Positions 45,601-56,408 are shown, counted from the first letter of the stretch. The stretch: 64,000 nt of DNA from Phyllostachys edulis (GCA_036346405.1 CM070562.1:103626999-103690998), one strand, 5' to 3'. Translations and numbers: made by a program. The notes: a model not told the origin generated them from the letters alone.

Positions 45601-46112
45601 AATTGCACATTTCAATCTATTTACCATATTTATCATCAATACTGCTTTCTGCAAAAGAACCATACAACTAATCATTTGTTGAAGCCTGGCATGAAAATAA
45701 TTGCATATTGTTTCCCTACGACTTGTTGAGTACTTTATGTGCTCACGACTTAAAACTTTGCTGCCCAGTTGAAGAGTATCAAGCTAATTAAGAGTTCTTC
45801 GAGAATGAGTACTGTGAAGACTTTGTGAATTAGGACGCGTTCTCCACTCGATTGCATGTGGGCATGTTGATTGACCTTTTCAAGTTTTCCATTCCGCTGC
45901 AAGAGTTTATTTATTTCTTTATCCCTGCGTGGCAAGTAAAGTAAACATTGACCACAAGGTCTAGTTATTATTACTACTTATTTTGATAACTTTTTAGTTA
46001 AATCGATAAATGGATGGTATTTCATCGATGTTTCATGTGTGAACTAGCTACTGATCTGGGACTAGTTCATAATACACAGAGGGTTTCAGATGTGTAAATC
46101 CGGGTCCCAACA
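42653..46112 (+). mobile_element. Solo LTR (Tekay/Del-like, 3.46 kb) inserted in pol of element B
   Basis: The pol sequence of element B is collinear with element A up to CTTTTTCTC (42652) and resumes after 46112. The insertion is flanked by an exact 5-bp repeat, TTCTC (42648-42652 and 46113-46117). It starts TAAAACATCCCAAATTTTGG and ends GGGTCCCAACA, resembling the TGTAAC.TCCC start and CCCAACA-like end of Tekay/Del LTRs, including the LTR at 58587-62719 in this window. The leading TG is not seen. A TATA box (TATATAAGAGAACC, about 43221) lies on the plus strand. No primer-binding site, gag or pol remains, so it is a solo LTR. The serine/proline-rich ORFs at 42914-44103 are LTR sequence, not genes. 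Confidence 0.85.
43221..43228 (+). promoter_or_regulatory. TATA box in the solo LTR
   Basis: TATATAAG in the context GTGCCTATATAAGAGAACCA. It gives the orientation of the solo LTR as plus. Confidence 0.6.
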
Positions 46113-46860
46113 TTCTCCCAGTCATGGGATGAAACGACTTAAAGCCGCCACGCATCCTGTGAGTTTTTGGACTTTTTTCTTTATATTCGGAGAGCGCATT
46201 TGTTCAATGGCCCTTATATTTTCGGGGTTTACTTTGATTCCTCGCGCAGAGACAAGGAACCCAAGCAACTGTCCTGAAGAGACACCGAACACACACTTCT
46301 CAGGATTGAGTCTCAACTGGTGTTTTCTGAGGTTGTCGAATGTTTCCTACAGGTCGGAAATATGATTAAGACGATGTATGCTTTTTACGACCAGTTCATC
46401 AACATAGGCTTCTAAGTTTCGGTCAAGTTGATGAAGGAGAATCTTTTGCATCAAGCATTGGAAGGAAGCACCAGTATTTTTTAAACCAAATGGCATTTTG
46501 ATATAGCAAAATATTCCAAATGGTGTGATAAATGTGATTTTTTCTTCATGATCTAACACATACTTATCTAATGATAACTAGAATATGCATCTAAGAAACT
46601 TAATATTTCACAACCAGTAGTGGAATCAACTAATTGATTGATACGAGCAAGGGGAAAATCATCATTTGGACGAGTTTTATTTAGATCAATAAAGTCTACA
46701 CATATACGCCATTTACCATTAGACTTCCTAACTATTACAGGGTTAGCCAACCATTCTGGGTGGTTGACCTCTTTTATGAAACCCGCCTTAAGTAGTTTGT
46801 CCAATTCTGATATAACAACATCTCGTCGATCAGGTCCAAATCTGTGTAATTTTTATTTTA
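46113..46860 (-). pseudogene. Reverse transcriptase region of element B, 5' part of the split pol
   Basis: The frame 46568-46804 encodes GFIKEVNHPEWLANPVIVRK and DFIDLNKTRPNDDFPLARI. The frame 46347-46559 encodes MPFGLKNTGASFQCLMQKI and the catalytic box, which here reads YVDELVVK instead of the YVDD needed for polymerase activity. The frame 46122-46316 continues with LNPEKCVFGVSSGQLLGFLV. The order is normal, but frames change at about 46565 and 46330, and the active-site Asp-to-Glu change argues against function. Confidence 0.88.
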
Positions 46861-47700
46861 TAGGCTTCTTGTCAGGCTGTAAAGCTAGCATGTGCTCAAT
46901 CACCTCCCTAGGGACTCCGGGCATGTCAGATGCTTGCCACGCAAAGACATCTGCGTTTGCTCGAAAGAAGGTGACGAGGGTGTCTTCCTATGTAGGGTCG
47001 AGAGCGACTCCGATGCGAACGGTCTTCGAAGGCTCCTCTGTATTAAGTGGAACTTCTTTGACTTGGTCGTTAGGTTTTAGGGCAATTTTAGACTTCGACT
47101 GCTTGATCGAAGGTTGCACTTTGCTTGCTTCTCGAGTTGGTATTTGGCCAACCATCTCGAGGGATTTGCGACCGCATGTAAGCGCCATCTTTTTATCACA
47201 ACGGACTGTGATGACTCTTTTAGGACCTGGCATCTTAAGACATTAATAACCATAATGAGCAGTCAATAGAAATTGTGCCAGAGTTGGTCGACCAAGAATA
47301 CCATTATAAACCGTGTCGAAATCGACCACATCAAAAGAGATTTTTCTCTGTCCTGAAATTGTTTCGTGACCCAAATGTAATAGGAAGGGAAACTTTACCA
47401 ATAGGCTTGGCCGAAGACCCCGGTACGATCCCATGAAATGAGTACTGTATTGGTTTGATCTTTGTCTTGAAAACTCGTAAAGAGTATATTTAATGAACTT
47501 CTGTCATCAACTAACACACGATTGACTCGACAGTTGTTGATAGTGGGCTTGACCACGATCGAAAAATGACCAGATCGAGTAGAAGGGATTGGACAGTCAC
47601 CTTTCTCAAAAGAGATGGTGATTTTCGACCACTTTGGTACTTTATTGACAAGAGGAGGGTCAATGGAATTTACCTCACGTTTGACAGCTTTGAGCTGTCA
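46861..47700 (-). pseudogene. Aspartic protease region of element B
   Basis: The frame 47243-47434 encodes YNGILGRPTLAQFLL near its end. The frame 46988-47233 covers the linker after the protease (GPKRVITVRCDKKMALTCGR). The DGG active-site segment expected near 47500 is out of frame. It is collinear with 4801-5460 of element A. Confidence 0.75.
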
Positions 47701-48780
47701 TTTTGACTCATATGCTGGAGATCCCCCATAGATGTGATAGATGGTGTGTTCTAGATCTTGAAATGACATCTTCTCATCATCATTTGACTGTTTTCGACCA
47801 CTCATTTGTCCCACCTCTTCAAGTGTAGGAGGCGGTCCCTTGACAGAGTAGTAATCCTTGAGTTTTCACTGAAAAACTCGGCATTTGCGAAGGTTATGTC
47901 CTTCTTTTTTGTGAAAATGACACCACCTGGGTTTGTCGTTCTTCCATTTGGGGCGTTTACCTTTGCTCTGGTCAGAGTATGTTTTGGAGCTCCGAGGCTC
48001 CTTGTCGCTTATGGCTAAGTCCTCTTTAGAGCTTTTGACTTCTTGTTTTTGGCCTTTAGTCTTGCTCTTAGATTTTCCAGCCTTTTTTTTAATCTTTCTT
48101 CTAGTTATCTTTGCCCACTCCTCTTGTGTCCTTATCGTCACGATCAATTGTATGATTCCACTCGACCGCTTCTGCTGCAATTGCATAACGGTCGGACATT
48201 TTAAAGAGCTCGGCGGCTGTAGTTGGAGGATTTAGACCGATATCCTCTGTGATTCTTTGATTACGGACTCCTTACTTGAATGCCCTGATGATAGAAGAGT
48301 CAAAAACTTCAGGAATTGAATTGCGAACCTGACTGAAACGCTTGATAAATTAGCGTAGGGTCTCATGAGCATCCTGTCGTATTCTATGCAGGTTGTCCTC
48401 CTTTCCAAGGTGGTTGTAAGTGCCCTGGAAGTTGGCTAGCAATTGGTCGCAGACGTGCTGTCATGAATAGATAGACTTTTGTGGCTGATTTAATAGCACT
48501 GATCGAGCAGATCCTTCGAGTACAATAGGAAGGTAGTTGGCTATGACATGCTCTCATCCTCCTGCCGCTCAAACCACAATGATATGGATTTGAAGAAACT
48601 CGATGGGATTTTGTGACCCATCAAACTTCTTTATTTTCACTGGTCGGAACCGGGATGGCCAGTGAACTGTTAGAAGATCAGGAAAAAATGCCCGACATCC
48701 GGTAATGACATCATAACGCCTCTTTGAGGGAAACAAGGGTTGACATCGCCAAGCGGTCGTACTCGACAATACCTAGTGGT
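47701..48780 (-). pseudogene. Gag region of element B
   Basis: The nucleocapsid knuckle RWCHFHKKEGHNLRKC is encoded near 47880-47930. The capsid motif KKFDGSQNPIEFLQIHIIV lies near 48570-48630. It is interrupted by stops between (about 48190-48570). Basic low-complexity linkers (KKKAGKSKSKTKGQK) precede the knuckle. Collinear with gag of element A. Confidence 0.82.
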
Positions 48781-50072
48781 AAATGGACCTGACCTATCAT
48801 AGATATCAGTTCTACGAGGGTAATACTCCTCGTGCTCCATCTGCTGGTGCAGATTTGTTAGAAGAAGTGGTGAAAAAACCACCCCCCTAGGAGTTTGTTG
48901 ATCACCAGTTGTTCGTGGAACTTTTCTCCGACTAGTGTCATTTTCGGTAGATCGACCAGATCTGTGGTCCTATCGTCCTCCATGAGGAGAATCGTTCGAA
49001 CAACTGGCATTCGATGGAGTTGTCCCAGTACGACTTCCAGGACGGTGTTGTCGATTCCGCTCGAGCCTAACCATTTTGTCCCAAAGTCTTTATGCAATCT
49101 CTTGAGTGAAGAGGTCGTAGCCTGGCGCTTGTCCAAGCTCTTGAGCTGGGTTTTCGATCAGGTCATTGATTCATTGAAGTTTCTTGAGCTTCTTCCAACT
49201 GGTATTAGGTGCGCCCATGTAAGGATCTCTGGGTAGCAATTCTTCTTCTCCTAGCGGTTTCAGGATCATCGATATCTGAGTCAACCGGAGCTTGTCTGAG
49301 TGGAGAGCAACCACTTCAAGGATTTTGGCCACACTCATGAATGTGGAGATCCTGGTCGTCACCGGGGGTGTTCTCGCCATCACCACGAGAACCCGCAGTG
49401 GGTGTGCGATGGGAAGCAACCCTAGTCCTGCTCTTTAGAGAGATATTAGGATCTGAGCGGAGGACAAAGACCTCCTGGGTGCTACTGTCCCCACTCGCGG
49501 CCGAGTCCTTCTGACTCGAGGAGTAGTCGAAGGACAACATCTCGTGACTTGGAGCAATCCCCTCTAGGAAGGGAAATTTCGGGTTATAACCGTCTCTGGT
49601 TGAAGGTGAACCTTGTGGGAGTATGGTCGAATCTACAGGTGAAGCGGGCTCAACCACACACCTCATGGGAGTAATCGAAGGGTGACGATTATTAGGTGTC
49701 GATTGCCAAATCGGACGACCTTAGATGAGCTTGAACGTTTGGAGGAGGAACCCTCGCTGTGTTCAACACTCGTTGTGGGGCGATCCTAATCCTGGTCGGT
49801 TGGACCCTTGCCCTTTGAGAGTTCTGGTTCCTCCTCTGGGCGTACTGTTGTGGGGGAGAGGGTTCCATCATCAACCTTGTATGCGGCACAACTCCTTAGG
49901 TCTGGTGAAAGATCTCTGGAACCAGCATTGCCGTCAGACGAAATGATGCTCTGCTCGTACTCGTAGCAGGCATCCATGTCGAGTCCTGTATAGTTTGCCA
50001 AATCGAACCAATTCTCCTCAGAGTTGAAAATAAAGACAATTTGTCGAAAAGAAAATGAGAAATAGGAGTATC
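48781..50072 (-). pseudogene. 5' leader and gag N-terminal region of element B
   Basis: Several minus-strand frames (48858-49136, 49171-49419, 49316-49666, 49692-49889) encode hydrophilic Pro/Ser/Arg-rich protein without a recognised fold, as expected for the variable N-terminus of Tat gag. This part is absent from element A, which is broken at the position equivalent to about 49080. Confidence 0.6.
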
Positions 50073-50090
50073 CCCACGAACATCGCCAAC
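50073..50090 (-). promoter_or_regulatory. Probable primer-binding site of element B
   Basis: Directly after the 5' LTR, the minus strand reads TGGCGATGTTCGTGGGGA. This matches 13 of 18 positions of the complement of the plant tRNA-Asp 3' end (recalled, not looked up). The identity of the primer tRNA is an inference. Confidence 0.5.
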
Positions 50091-50947
50091 TGTCGATGGA
50101 TTAGTATCGATCTTATGAATGAATGTTGGGGACTCTCTTATAGTGAAACCACACAGAAAAGGACACATGAATTTTTATACAGGTTTATGTCTTTTCCTGA
50201 GAGAATAATAACCCTACTCCTGTGTTGCTTTATTGATTGTGTTTGCAACAAGAAGGAAGTCACTAAAATTAGGGCTTGATGACTTCTGTCTTTTGTTGTT
50301 GCTGTTGAATATATTGAGCACTTGATCACTCGATCCTCTGCTTCTCTTCTGTCCACCTACTTTACCCCTTATATAGCGCATGAAAGGGTGCAGCTGTCCA
50401 CGGCAAGAGACACCTTGTCGTTTGATGCAATGCGCACGTTTAAGCTAGGGAGGTTATTGTCGTAGACATATCCTCCCACATTGCCTTGCAGTTATATCAG
50501 AGACAAATGTTTAATACATGCAGTTATCTTAGGAAATAACGTCACATATTAACTATTGTGTTTATTAAACACAGCGTACAAATGTCCCTAGTCGATTGGG
50601 TCCACATGTCTGCAAGCTTTATCGATCATTGGGTGGTTGTAGCTGATCAGATCGTAGTAAGACTTACGACCATGAGGTGATCGTAGTAGGAGTTACGATC
50701 AATAGGTGGTTGTAGAAGAACTTACGACTATAAGGTGATCGTAGTAGGACTTACGATCAATAGTTGGTAGTAGAAGAACTTGCGACCATATAGGGTGGTC
50801 GTAGAATAATTTACGACCACTGGGTGTGTATGATCTCTCTTATTGTTAACATTGAGTGTTACCTTTGAAGGTTATATAAGGGATATTATTATCTATAATA
50901 TTACAAATAAATAATTTAATTAATTAAGGGTTATTTGACCCTCGTCA
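50091..50947 (-). repeat. 5' LTR of element B
   Basis: 857 bp. In plus reading it starts TGTCGATGGATTAG and ends GACCCTCGTCA. The TATA box is on the minus strand at 50369-50377. The U3 palindrome array is at about 50650-50815. It pairs with the LTR at 33339-34191. Confidence 0.92.
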
Positions 50948-51316
50948 TGCAGTAAACACCCAGATAGGAGTGATCTTTTGCTTGATCCGTAATGCTCTTA
51001 CCATTTACTTTACCGGCCAAACAGCATAGCTGCATCTGCACTTTGCCTAGGTTGTGGGAGATTCTTCTCTCTTAAAAAATTTACATTGCACCCAACTATT
51101 TTTCAATGGGATATTACACTCAAACTCAAGTCTAAATTTTGAAAGACTAAAAAAACTATTGTTTTCCATCATCGACAACCTCTTTATATGAAAATAAATT
51201 GTATGGGGAGGGCCTCGGGGAGGCCCCTCTCTCATCTCCGTCCATCCATAAACAGTGTGAGGGGATGAGGGTGATCCGACGGTGGGGAGGAGGGCCTCTC
51301 CAGAGAATTCCCTTCC
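50948..51316. other. Intergenic DNA upstream of the AGP-like locus
   Basis: No gene was seen. It contains AT-rich DNA, then a GC-rich stretch from about 51200. Confidence 0.4.
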
Positions 51317-51324
51317 TTTATATA
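51317..51324 (+). promoter_or_regulatory. TATA box upstream of the AGP-like locus
   Basis: TTTATATA in the context CCTTCCTTTATATACCGCACC, about 108 bp before the ATG at 51432. It suggests the locus once had, or still has, a core promoter. Confidence 0.5.
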
Positions 51325-51431
51325 CCGCACCTCACCCTCCTCAAAAATCCGCAAAGACGGTGGTAACCTCCTACAGGTACAAGCCCAGAACACACGCTCG
51401 TCGCTGCAGAGACTGGCATACCGTCACGGCA

Positions 51432-51789
51432 ATGTCGATCTCTCACTCCGTCCTCTTCGCGGTGCTCACGCACCACCCAAGGCTGCCCCCAACATGGCTC
51501 CTTCCCCTACCAAGATGCCGCCAAGGCCCCTGCACCCGCACCGGCCAAGATGGCACCTGCCCCTGCATCGGCGAAGAAGGTTCCCGCCCCCGCTCCGTCC
51601 GCCAAGGCCAAGGCCCCATCGCCGCATCAGAACGTCGCTAAGGTACCGTCAGAGTCCCTGATATCCGGCCCTGCCGCTGTGCCTGGCCCGAGCACGCCGT
51701 CCGTAAGCGCCACGGCACCTGCAGCCAGGTCTGCAGGCCTCGTAGCCCTCGCTGCTGCTATCACCGCCGTTGTCGTGTATGCCTTCTAA
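51432..51789 (+). pseudogene. Arabinogalactan-protein-like gene, frameshifted
   Basis: Classical arabinogalactan proteins are secreted, Pro/Ala/Ser/Thr-rich, GPI-anchored cell-wall glycoproteins. Here the pieces lie in three different frames. From 51432, MSISHSVLFAVL looks like the start of a signal peptide. A second frame then gives APPKAAPNMAPSPTKMP. A third gives AKAPAPAPAKMAPAPASAKK and runs on to the stop at 51789, ending ARSAGLVALAAAITAVVVYA-F, a typical C-terminal GPI-signal tail. The signal peptide is truncated and the joins need small deletions near 51467 and 51515. An internal ATG at 51550 would give a 79-residue product without a signal peptide. It is most likely a pseudogene; assembly or sequencing errors could mimic this. 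Confidence 0.7.
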
Positions 51790-53728
51790 AATTGAGAGGG
51801 TGGCATGTTCTTTGCTTAAATTGCTGGTGATTTGTTCATTGTTTACAATAAGTGTCATCTTCTTTTTGGATGCGTCGTTGTGTTTGCCAAATGATTGCAA
51901 CAATGTAAAAGATTGCCTTCTTTGAAGTTTTGAGGTGGTTGGGCTCACCTGTCGGTGTGAAGGAGGAGATAAGGCTGGAGGCTTCGCTCCAGCCTCATCC
52001 ACTCACACATGATGAGGGTTTCCCTCCTTTCGGTGATGCTCGTGCGGGTTGGGCGTGAGACCCGGGCGACGGCAGCTTTGGAGGCACGAGCGGCCCACGC
52101 GCCTTGCGCGGTGGCCGTTTGCAGCAGCCAGGTTGCCCCCCCCGGCCGCCCCCTCATCTTTCTCCTCTTCAAAGAGGCAAGTTCCTTCTTTTTTTTATGG
52201 ATCGGAAAAATCAGTGAGTCTCCCGATTTTGGTACTTCTTCTTCAATTCCAATTTGTGTTCGGATTTGGTCCCTTAGAACTTCGGCACCACCGTGCTTGT
52301 CTCGGTGGGTGCTGTTGGTGGTGAGGCTGGAACTCTCCTTCTTGTGCATTCGGTCAGCTTCCTCCTGCGCCCTTTTCTTCGGTGTTCTGTGAGGTCCTTG
52401 GTTGTGCGCTGGTTGAGGTTGATTCCGGTGTGCTCTCTGGCTTGATCTTGAGGAGGAGGAAGACTTCGGTTCCTTCAGATTTGGTGCTCTGTTGGTGCTT
52501 TCGGCCGGAGCATCTTTTTGGTGGTCTTGTGCGGCATATCCCCTGTACCTTGGCTTCGTCCTTTCGGTGTGTCCCGAATTACGAAGAACGACATTGTATC
52601 TCCGACGACCACGTCCTTACACCGCGGCACAGCAGGCCGATTGGTTTTCTGAGTTAGCACCTTAGGCGTGCCTTGTCCGAATTTCTTCTCGGTGGCTTTG
52701 AGTGCCATCGGCTTTGTGAGTATTATATCATTCCATTTTTCATATCACTTTGCTTATGTGCTGTGCTAGTGGATATATCAATATGTGATTGCCTTTGTCT
52801 GTGACTAGCAGTGGGAGATATTGCAAAGTAGTGATTGTGGGCACAGTTAATTGCTCGATGATGAATTGATGTCAAAAATGAAATTGAATGTGATACTGTG
52901 TACATATTATGTCTTGAGCTGTCGGATCACTTGTTGAATTCTATTGTTTTGAGCAAATTGCTTCATCCTGTTATACTTGTTGTTCCTGTAGCTCTTCCAG
53001 TCAATATATACTTGTTGTTCCTGTAGCTGTTTCAGTCAATACAGTTTGTTATCTGTGATTCCTTTTCGGTCACTGATCTACATTTTTGTTGGTAGTATAT
53101 TGTTGTATAGAATCTATTCCTGTTGTCTAGCAAAGTTAAAGTTGATTGATTTGCTTGAATCTGTCTGATTAGAATAGCGAGTTTTTATTTAGAGCTCGAG
53201 GCCTAATTTATAATTGTCATATTCAATTTGTGATTACATTTTTACATAAGTGTTGTGAAGGTCAAGATTATATCTTGAGCAACTCGACATCTGAGAGCAA
53301 TAAACAAATAATTAAATCTGAGCATTATGCTGATTTTAATTATCCACATGTTCTATGTTTTGAGCATATTATCCTGTTTAAATGATATGGAGGATTTACA
53401 TGTTAATCTTATCATTTAAATGTTACTGAAAATATGTTTTAATTATGATTAATGCTGCTAGAATTAATTCTTAATATTTGCTAAAACCGCTATATTTACA
53501 ACAATAATATGTACACTGATGAAATCTAGGGCAATTTATCGTTTTCCATCCTACATTCAGTTACTGTTTCCGTGCTGCTTCTTTCTGTTACATGTTCATG
53601 AGTGATCTGTCGTAATCAGGGGAGTGGGTTTATTTCTGATGGAGCACCAAAAATTACATGGGACACGATAAGTGTCATCTTCTTTTTGGAGCTTCTTTCT
53701 GTTACTAGATAGTTGATCACCGAGAGAA
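51790..53728. other. Intergenic DNA, no gene recognised
   Basis: It contains the presumed 3' region of the AGP-like locus, a GC-rich stretch with Arg/Ser-rich ORFs on both strands (51945-52700, no domain), AT-rich DNA, and a diverged 37-bp duplication around 52968-53043 (shared word ATACTTGTTGTTCCTGTAGCT). A 22-bp word (ATAAGTGTCATCTTC plus TTTTTGGA) is found both at 51848 and at 53670. Confidence 0.45.
52968..53043. repeat. Two-copy ~37-bp tandem repeat
   Basis: TACTTGTTGTTCCTGTAGCT followed by (C/G)TT(C/T)CAGTCAATA occurs twice in direct succession. Confidence 0.85.
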
Positions 53729-53869
53729 TTGATTATTTGCCACTGCCAAAAGATGTGTAATTTAGGATTTATCACTTATGTATCTATGAGTGTGTCCTGG
53801 GACCCACATATCATAAACACATAAAGTGTCAATCCTGAACTGCACATTTTTAGAGTGGCAAATAATCAA
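53729..53869. mobile_element. MITE, 141 bp, terminal inverted repeat TTGATTATTTGCCACT
   Basis: The left end TTGATTATTTGCCACT (53729-53744) and right end AGTGGCAAATAATCAA (53854-53869) are exact reverse complements. Inside, the arms keep pairing imperfectly (…ATGTGTAATTTAGGATT… against …AATCCTGAACTGCACAT…), giving a nearly full-length hairpin. A target-site duplication is not clear. No coding capacity. Confidence 0.85.
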
Positions 53870-54668
53870 ATATTCCTTTATCACCTATCAGGCCGTCATC
53901 CACTCCATTCGTTCGAATATAGCCGACCGGCTCAGTAGATTGACCAAAGAAACAGGCATCTTCTTCGGCTGCGAAAAATTGCAAATTGTCGCGCCATCAA
54001 ATCATTGTCATCAATTTTTGTTTGTGTGAAAAGTTGCTATAGTTTCGCTAATGGTGACTACCTGACTGATGTTCAGAGCTAGGAGCTGTAAGCTGTTGAG
54101 TGCATTGCAAGACTGCACAAGATGTGTGCGTGGGCAGCGTGGCACAATCAGAAGCGGGATAACAGGGAGAGAGCTCCCTGGTAAAAACACAGGCCTAGAA
54201 AAATGTTCAATAGGCCAACTTTGATTAATACGGCCTAATTCTAGAATGACTACCCACACTCTGATATTGTGGCTACCCAATGAAGTAGTCCATGGAACAA
54301 GCTGGCCGAATTAGCGTGGAGGGCCCAGATTCGTTCGAAGGCACATGAACGGATGGCCGAGGGCAGGAGGACGGCCGGGGAAAACTAGTACAGTATTTGC
54401 GTAGCTAACGAAGGTACAAAGTTTCTCCAAATTCGTCGTACCAGTAAAAAATCGCGTAATTCGATTCACACTCCATGTTCCTCTCACATGAGCTTAGGTA
54501 GCAGACAGCATCACAATTCACGGCAGAAACACCAGTTCCCTTCATCCAAATCAATAAAATCCCACTCCACAACCACAACTAAGAACAAACACATCACACG
54601 CGACGTACGTGACCTATATAAGAGCACTGCCTCCATCCTGGCAAAGCTAGTAGCCACTAGTCTACACT
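53870..54668. other. Intergenic DNA downstream of the phytocyanin gene
   Basis: No gene was recognised. It is probably partly the 3' flank of the minus-strand phytocyanin gene. Confidence 0.4.
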
Positions 54669-55359
54669 CTACAACAGTCCGAGCCGCACGATCACAAAAC
54701 AAACCAGGCCAAAGCTAGCCAACGCCACCGGTCCGAGCCCCGCGCCGCCAGAGTACGCCATGATTGGCGTGGTGCCCGGGGTAACCGGGGTGGCGCCAGA
54801 CCCAGAGCACGACGGAGACGTCGGCGTCGTGTACGGTGTGGTCGGGGTCGGGGTCGGCCACGACGGTGAGGAGCCGGAACTGGAGCCAGAGCCGGAGACG
54901 TCCACCTCGAACTTCATGCCGCCGCCGCAGTGGCCGGGGATGCTACAGATGAAGTAGTGCTTGCCAGCCGTCTTGAGGGCGACGGTGGTCGCGCCGCTGC
55001 TGTCAGAGCCGAGCGGGTTGGCCGCCGCACACGCCAGGTAGTCGGCCGCGCTCACCTCGACCACCGTGTGCACCCCGCTCGCGTAGTTGAACACTAGTAC
55101 AATTCAACAAACTTGTGAATCAATCTCGTTAACAAAAAAATAAAATAAAAATCAGGCATGTATGCATGCATGCGCGACGTACGCACTTACCGAGGTTATC
55201 GCCGACATTGAAGGATTTGCTGCCGGCCCAGGTGGTGTAATCGACGCCGATCGTCCAACCGGACGCGTCGCCGACGGTGTAGCTGGTGGCGGCAGCCGAG
55301 GAGGCGCAGGCCACGAGGAGCAGCGCGGCCAAGGCCAAGCAGGGAGTGTAGGAATCCAT
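54669..55359 (-). CDS. Uclacyanin-type phytocyanin (blue copper protein), GPI-anchored, 2 exons, 197 aa
   Basis: A small secreted type-1 copper protein, thought to transfer electrons at the plasma membrane/apoplast. Exon 1 is 55191-55359 and exon 2 is 54669-55093; the intron 55094-55190 has GT-AG borders and splits one codon. The start is at MDSYTPCL; the signal peptide is about residues 1-24 (ends SSAAA). The plastocyanin-like domain spans about 26-125. Expected copper ligands are His65, Cys106, His111 and Met116 (C-x4-H-x4-M), with the Cys78-Cys112 disulfide. An axial Met fits uclacyanin or plantacyanin rather than stellacyanin (Gln). A Ser/Pro/Thr-rich linker of about 45 residues suits O-glycosylation, and the C-terminal hydrophobic tail (about 178-197) looks like a GPI signal. 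The gene appears intact. Confidence 0.95.
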
Positions 55360-55465
55360 TGTGATCAAACCAAGCAGAACGTACTATCTTCAGATGGTAG
55401 CTTTAATGTAATCGGGAGTGTTGCACAGTTGCACTATGAGAAGAAGAGACACCGAAAACACGGCC

Positions 55466-55473
55466 CTTATATA
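55466..55473 (-). promoter_or_regulatory. TATA box of the phytocyanin gene
   Basis: The plus strand reads CTTATATA, so the minus strand reads TATATAAG. It lies about 107 bp upstream of the ATG at 55359, a normal distance for a plant gene with a short leader. Confidence 0.7.
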
Positions 55474-56408
55474 ATTATATAATGAGGCACCGATTTCAAC
55501 GGGGAGTTGGTGGCGAAGTGGTTTTCACTCCATGAGTGGGAAGGAATGTGTGGATCCGCTTTACCTATGAGGAAATGCAACGTATTGGGAAGAATAGAAC
55601 GAACGGTTCAGGTTCTGGCTGTTCATGCCGACAACCAATAAGATTCTCATGATTAAGTTTGAAGAAACAAGTTTCCATCATGACTACACAGGACTTTGGA
55701 TCAGCAGCATCGATATATCCTGGAGAGTTCGTCGTCTACTTATCAGCGCTCGCAGGGAGTTCGTAGATTTAGCATGATCTCCCTTCATCCATTTCTCTGA
55801 TTGAAATGCTTAGACTAAATCTAACTCCAATAGAGCACGTATCCTTTTATTTACAGATGGTCAAACTATTATCGAGCAATGGATGCGGAACAGCCGAACA
55901 GGTGGCTCAGATCAAGCTTCACCTGTTTTTCGGATGCCCTACTAAGAGATACGCATCGCACACACCTTTATGTCTTTTAGCCTATTTTGTCCTTTTAGGC
56001 GCAATATCTTTTCATATGATGATCGTCCAAAGTGAAGTGAACTTGATTGTGTCAGGTTGGCCGACTGGCGGTGTGGCATCTGATTTACCTCTTCACATGG
56101 AGATCATCTCGGCTAAGCTCCGTACCTACCCTTGCGATAATGACTTCACACTTGACGTTTCAAGATGGCAAGACGAGTTCTCCTGTGCATGAAAGCCTGT
56201 ATAATTTGAGATGATATTAATCAAATCAGTGGTTAGGCAATAAGGAGCAATTGATATTACTGCCATAGTTCCGTTAATTAGGAAGGCGACCTGAGCATCG
56301 CTGTTGTTGGATAAAGGACAATATGATTAGACCATGATCGATTAGAAGGCAGTATTGAAGTATTTATTGTGTTTCCGGGGTCACATTGAGAGGCTGATCC
56401 GGACTTTA
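55474..56408. other. Intergenic DNA upstream of the phytocyanin gene
   Basis: It holds the upstream regulatory region of the phytocyanin gene. A 128-codon plus-strand ORF (55806-56192) has one hydrophobic stretch but no recognisable family and is not called a gene. Confidence 0.4.

Larger units (their letters stand above)
33339..50947 (-). mobile_element. Tat-type Ty3/gypsy retrotransposon B, nearly complete, with two nested insertions
   Basis: LTRs at 33339-34191 (3') and 50091-50947 (5') share ends TG...CA and sequence throughout. The flanks TGCAC (33334-33338) and TGCAG (50948-50952) differ at one base and may be the target-site duplication. Minus-strand order from the 5' LTR is primer-binding site, leader, gag, protease, reverse transcriptase, RNase H, integrase, spacer; an accessory ORF lies on the plus strand before the 3' LTR. 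Removing the nested hAT (34430-35812) and the solo LTR (42653-46112) leaves about 12.8 kb. Opposite-strand accessory ORFs downstream of pol are known from grass elements such as Grande, and this layout agrees. No coding region is intact. Confidence 0.9.

Noticed and set aside
51945..52700. ORFs of 75-134 codons on both strands in a GC-rich stretch
   Set aside because: No domain, biased composition, and no gene-like start context.
55806..56192. 128-codon ORF with a hydrophobic segment
   Set aside because: No family recognised, no promoter or splice evidence; it could be chance in moderately AT-rich DNA.
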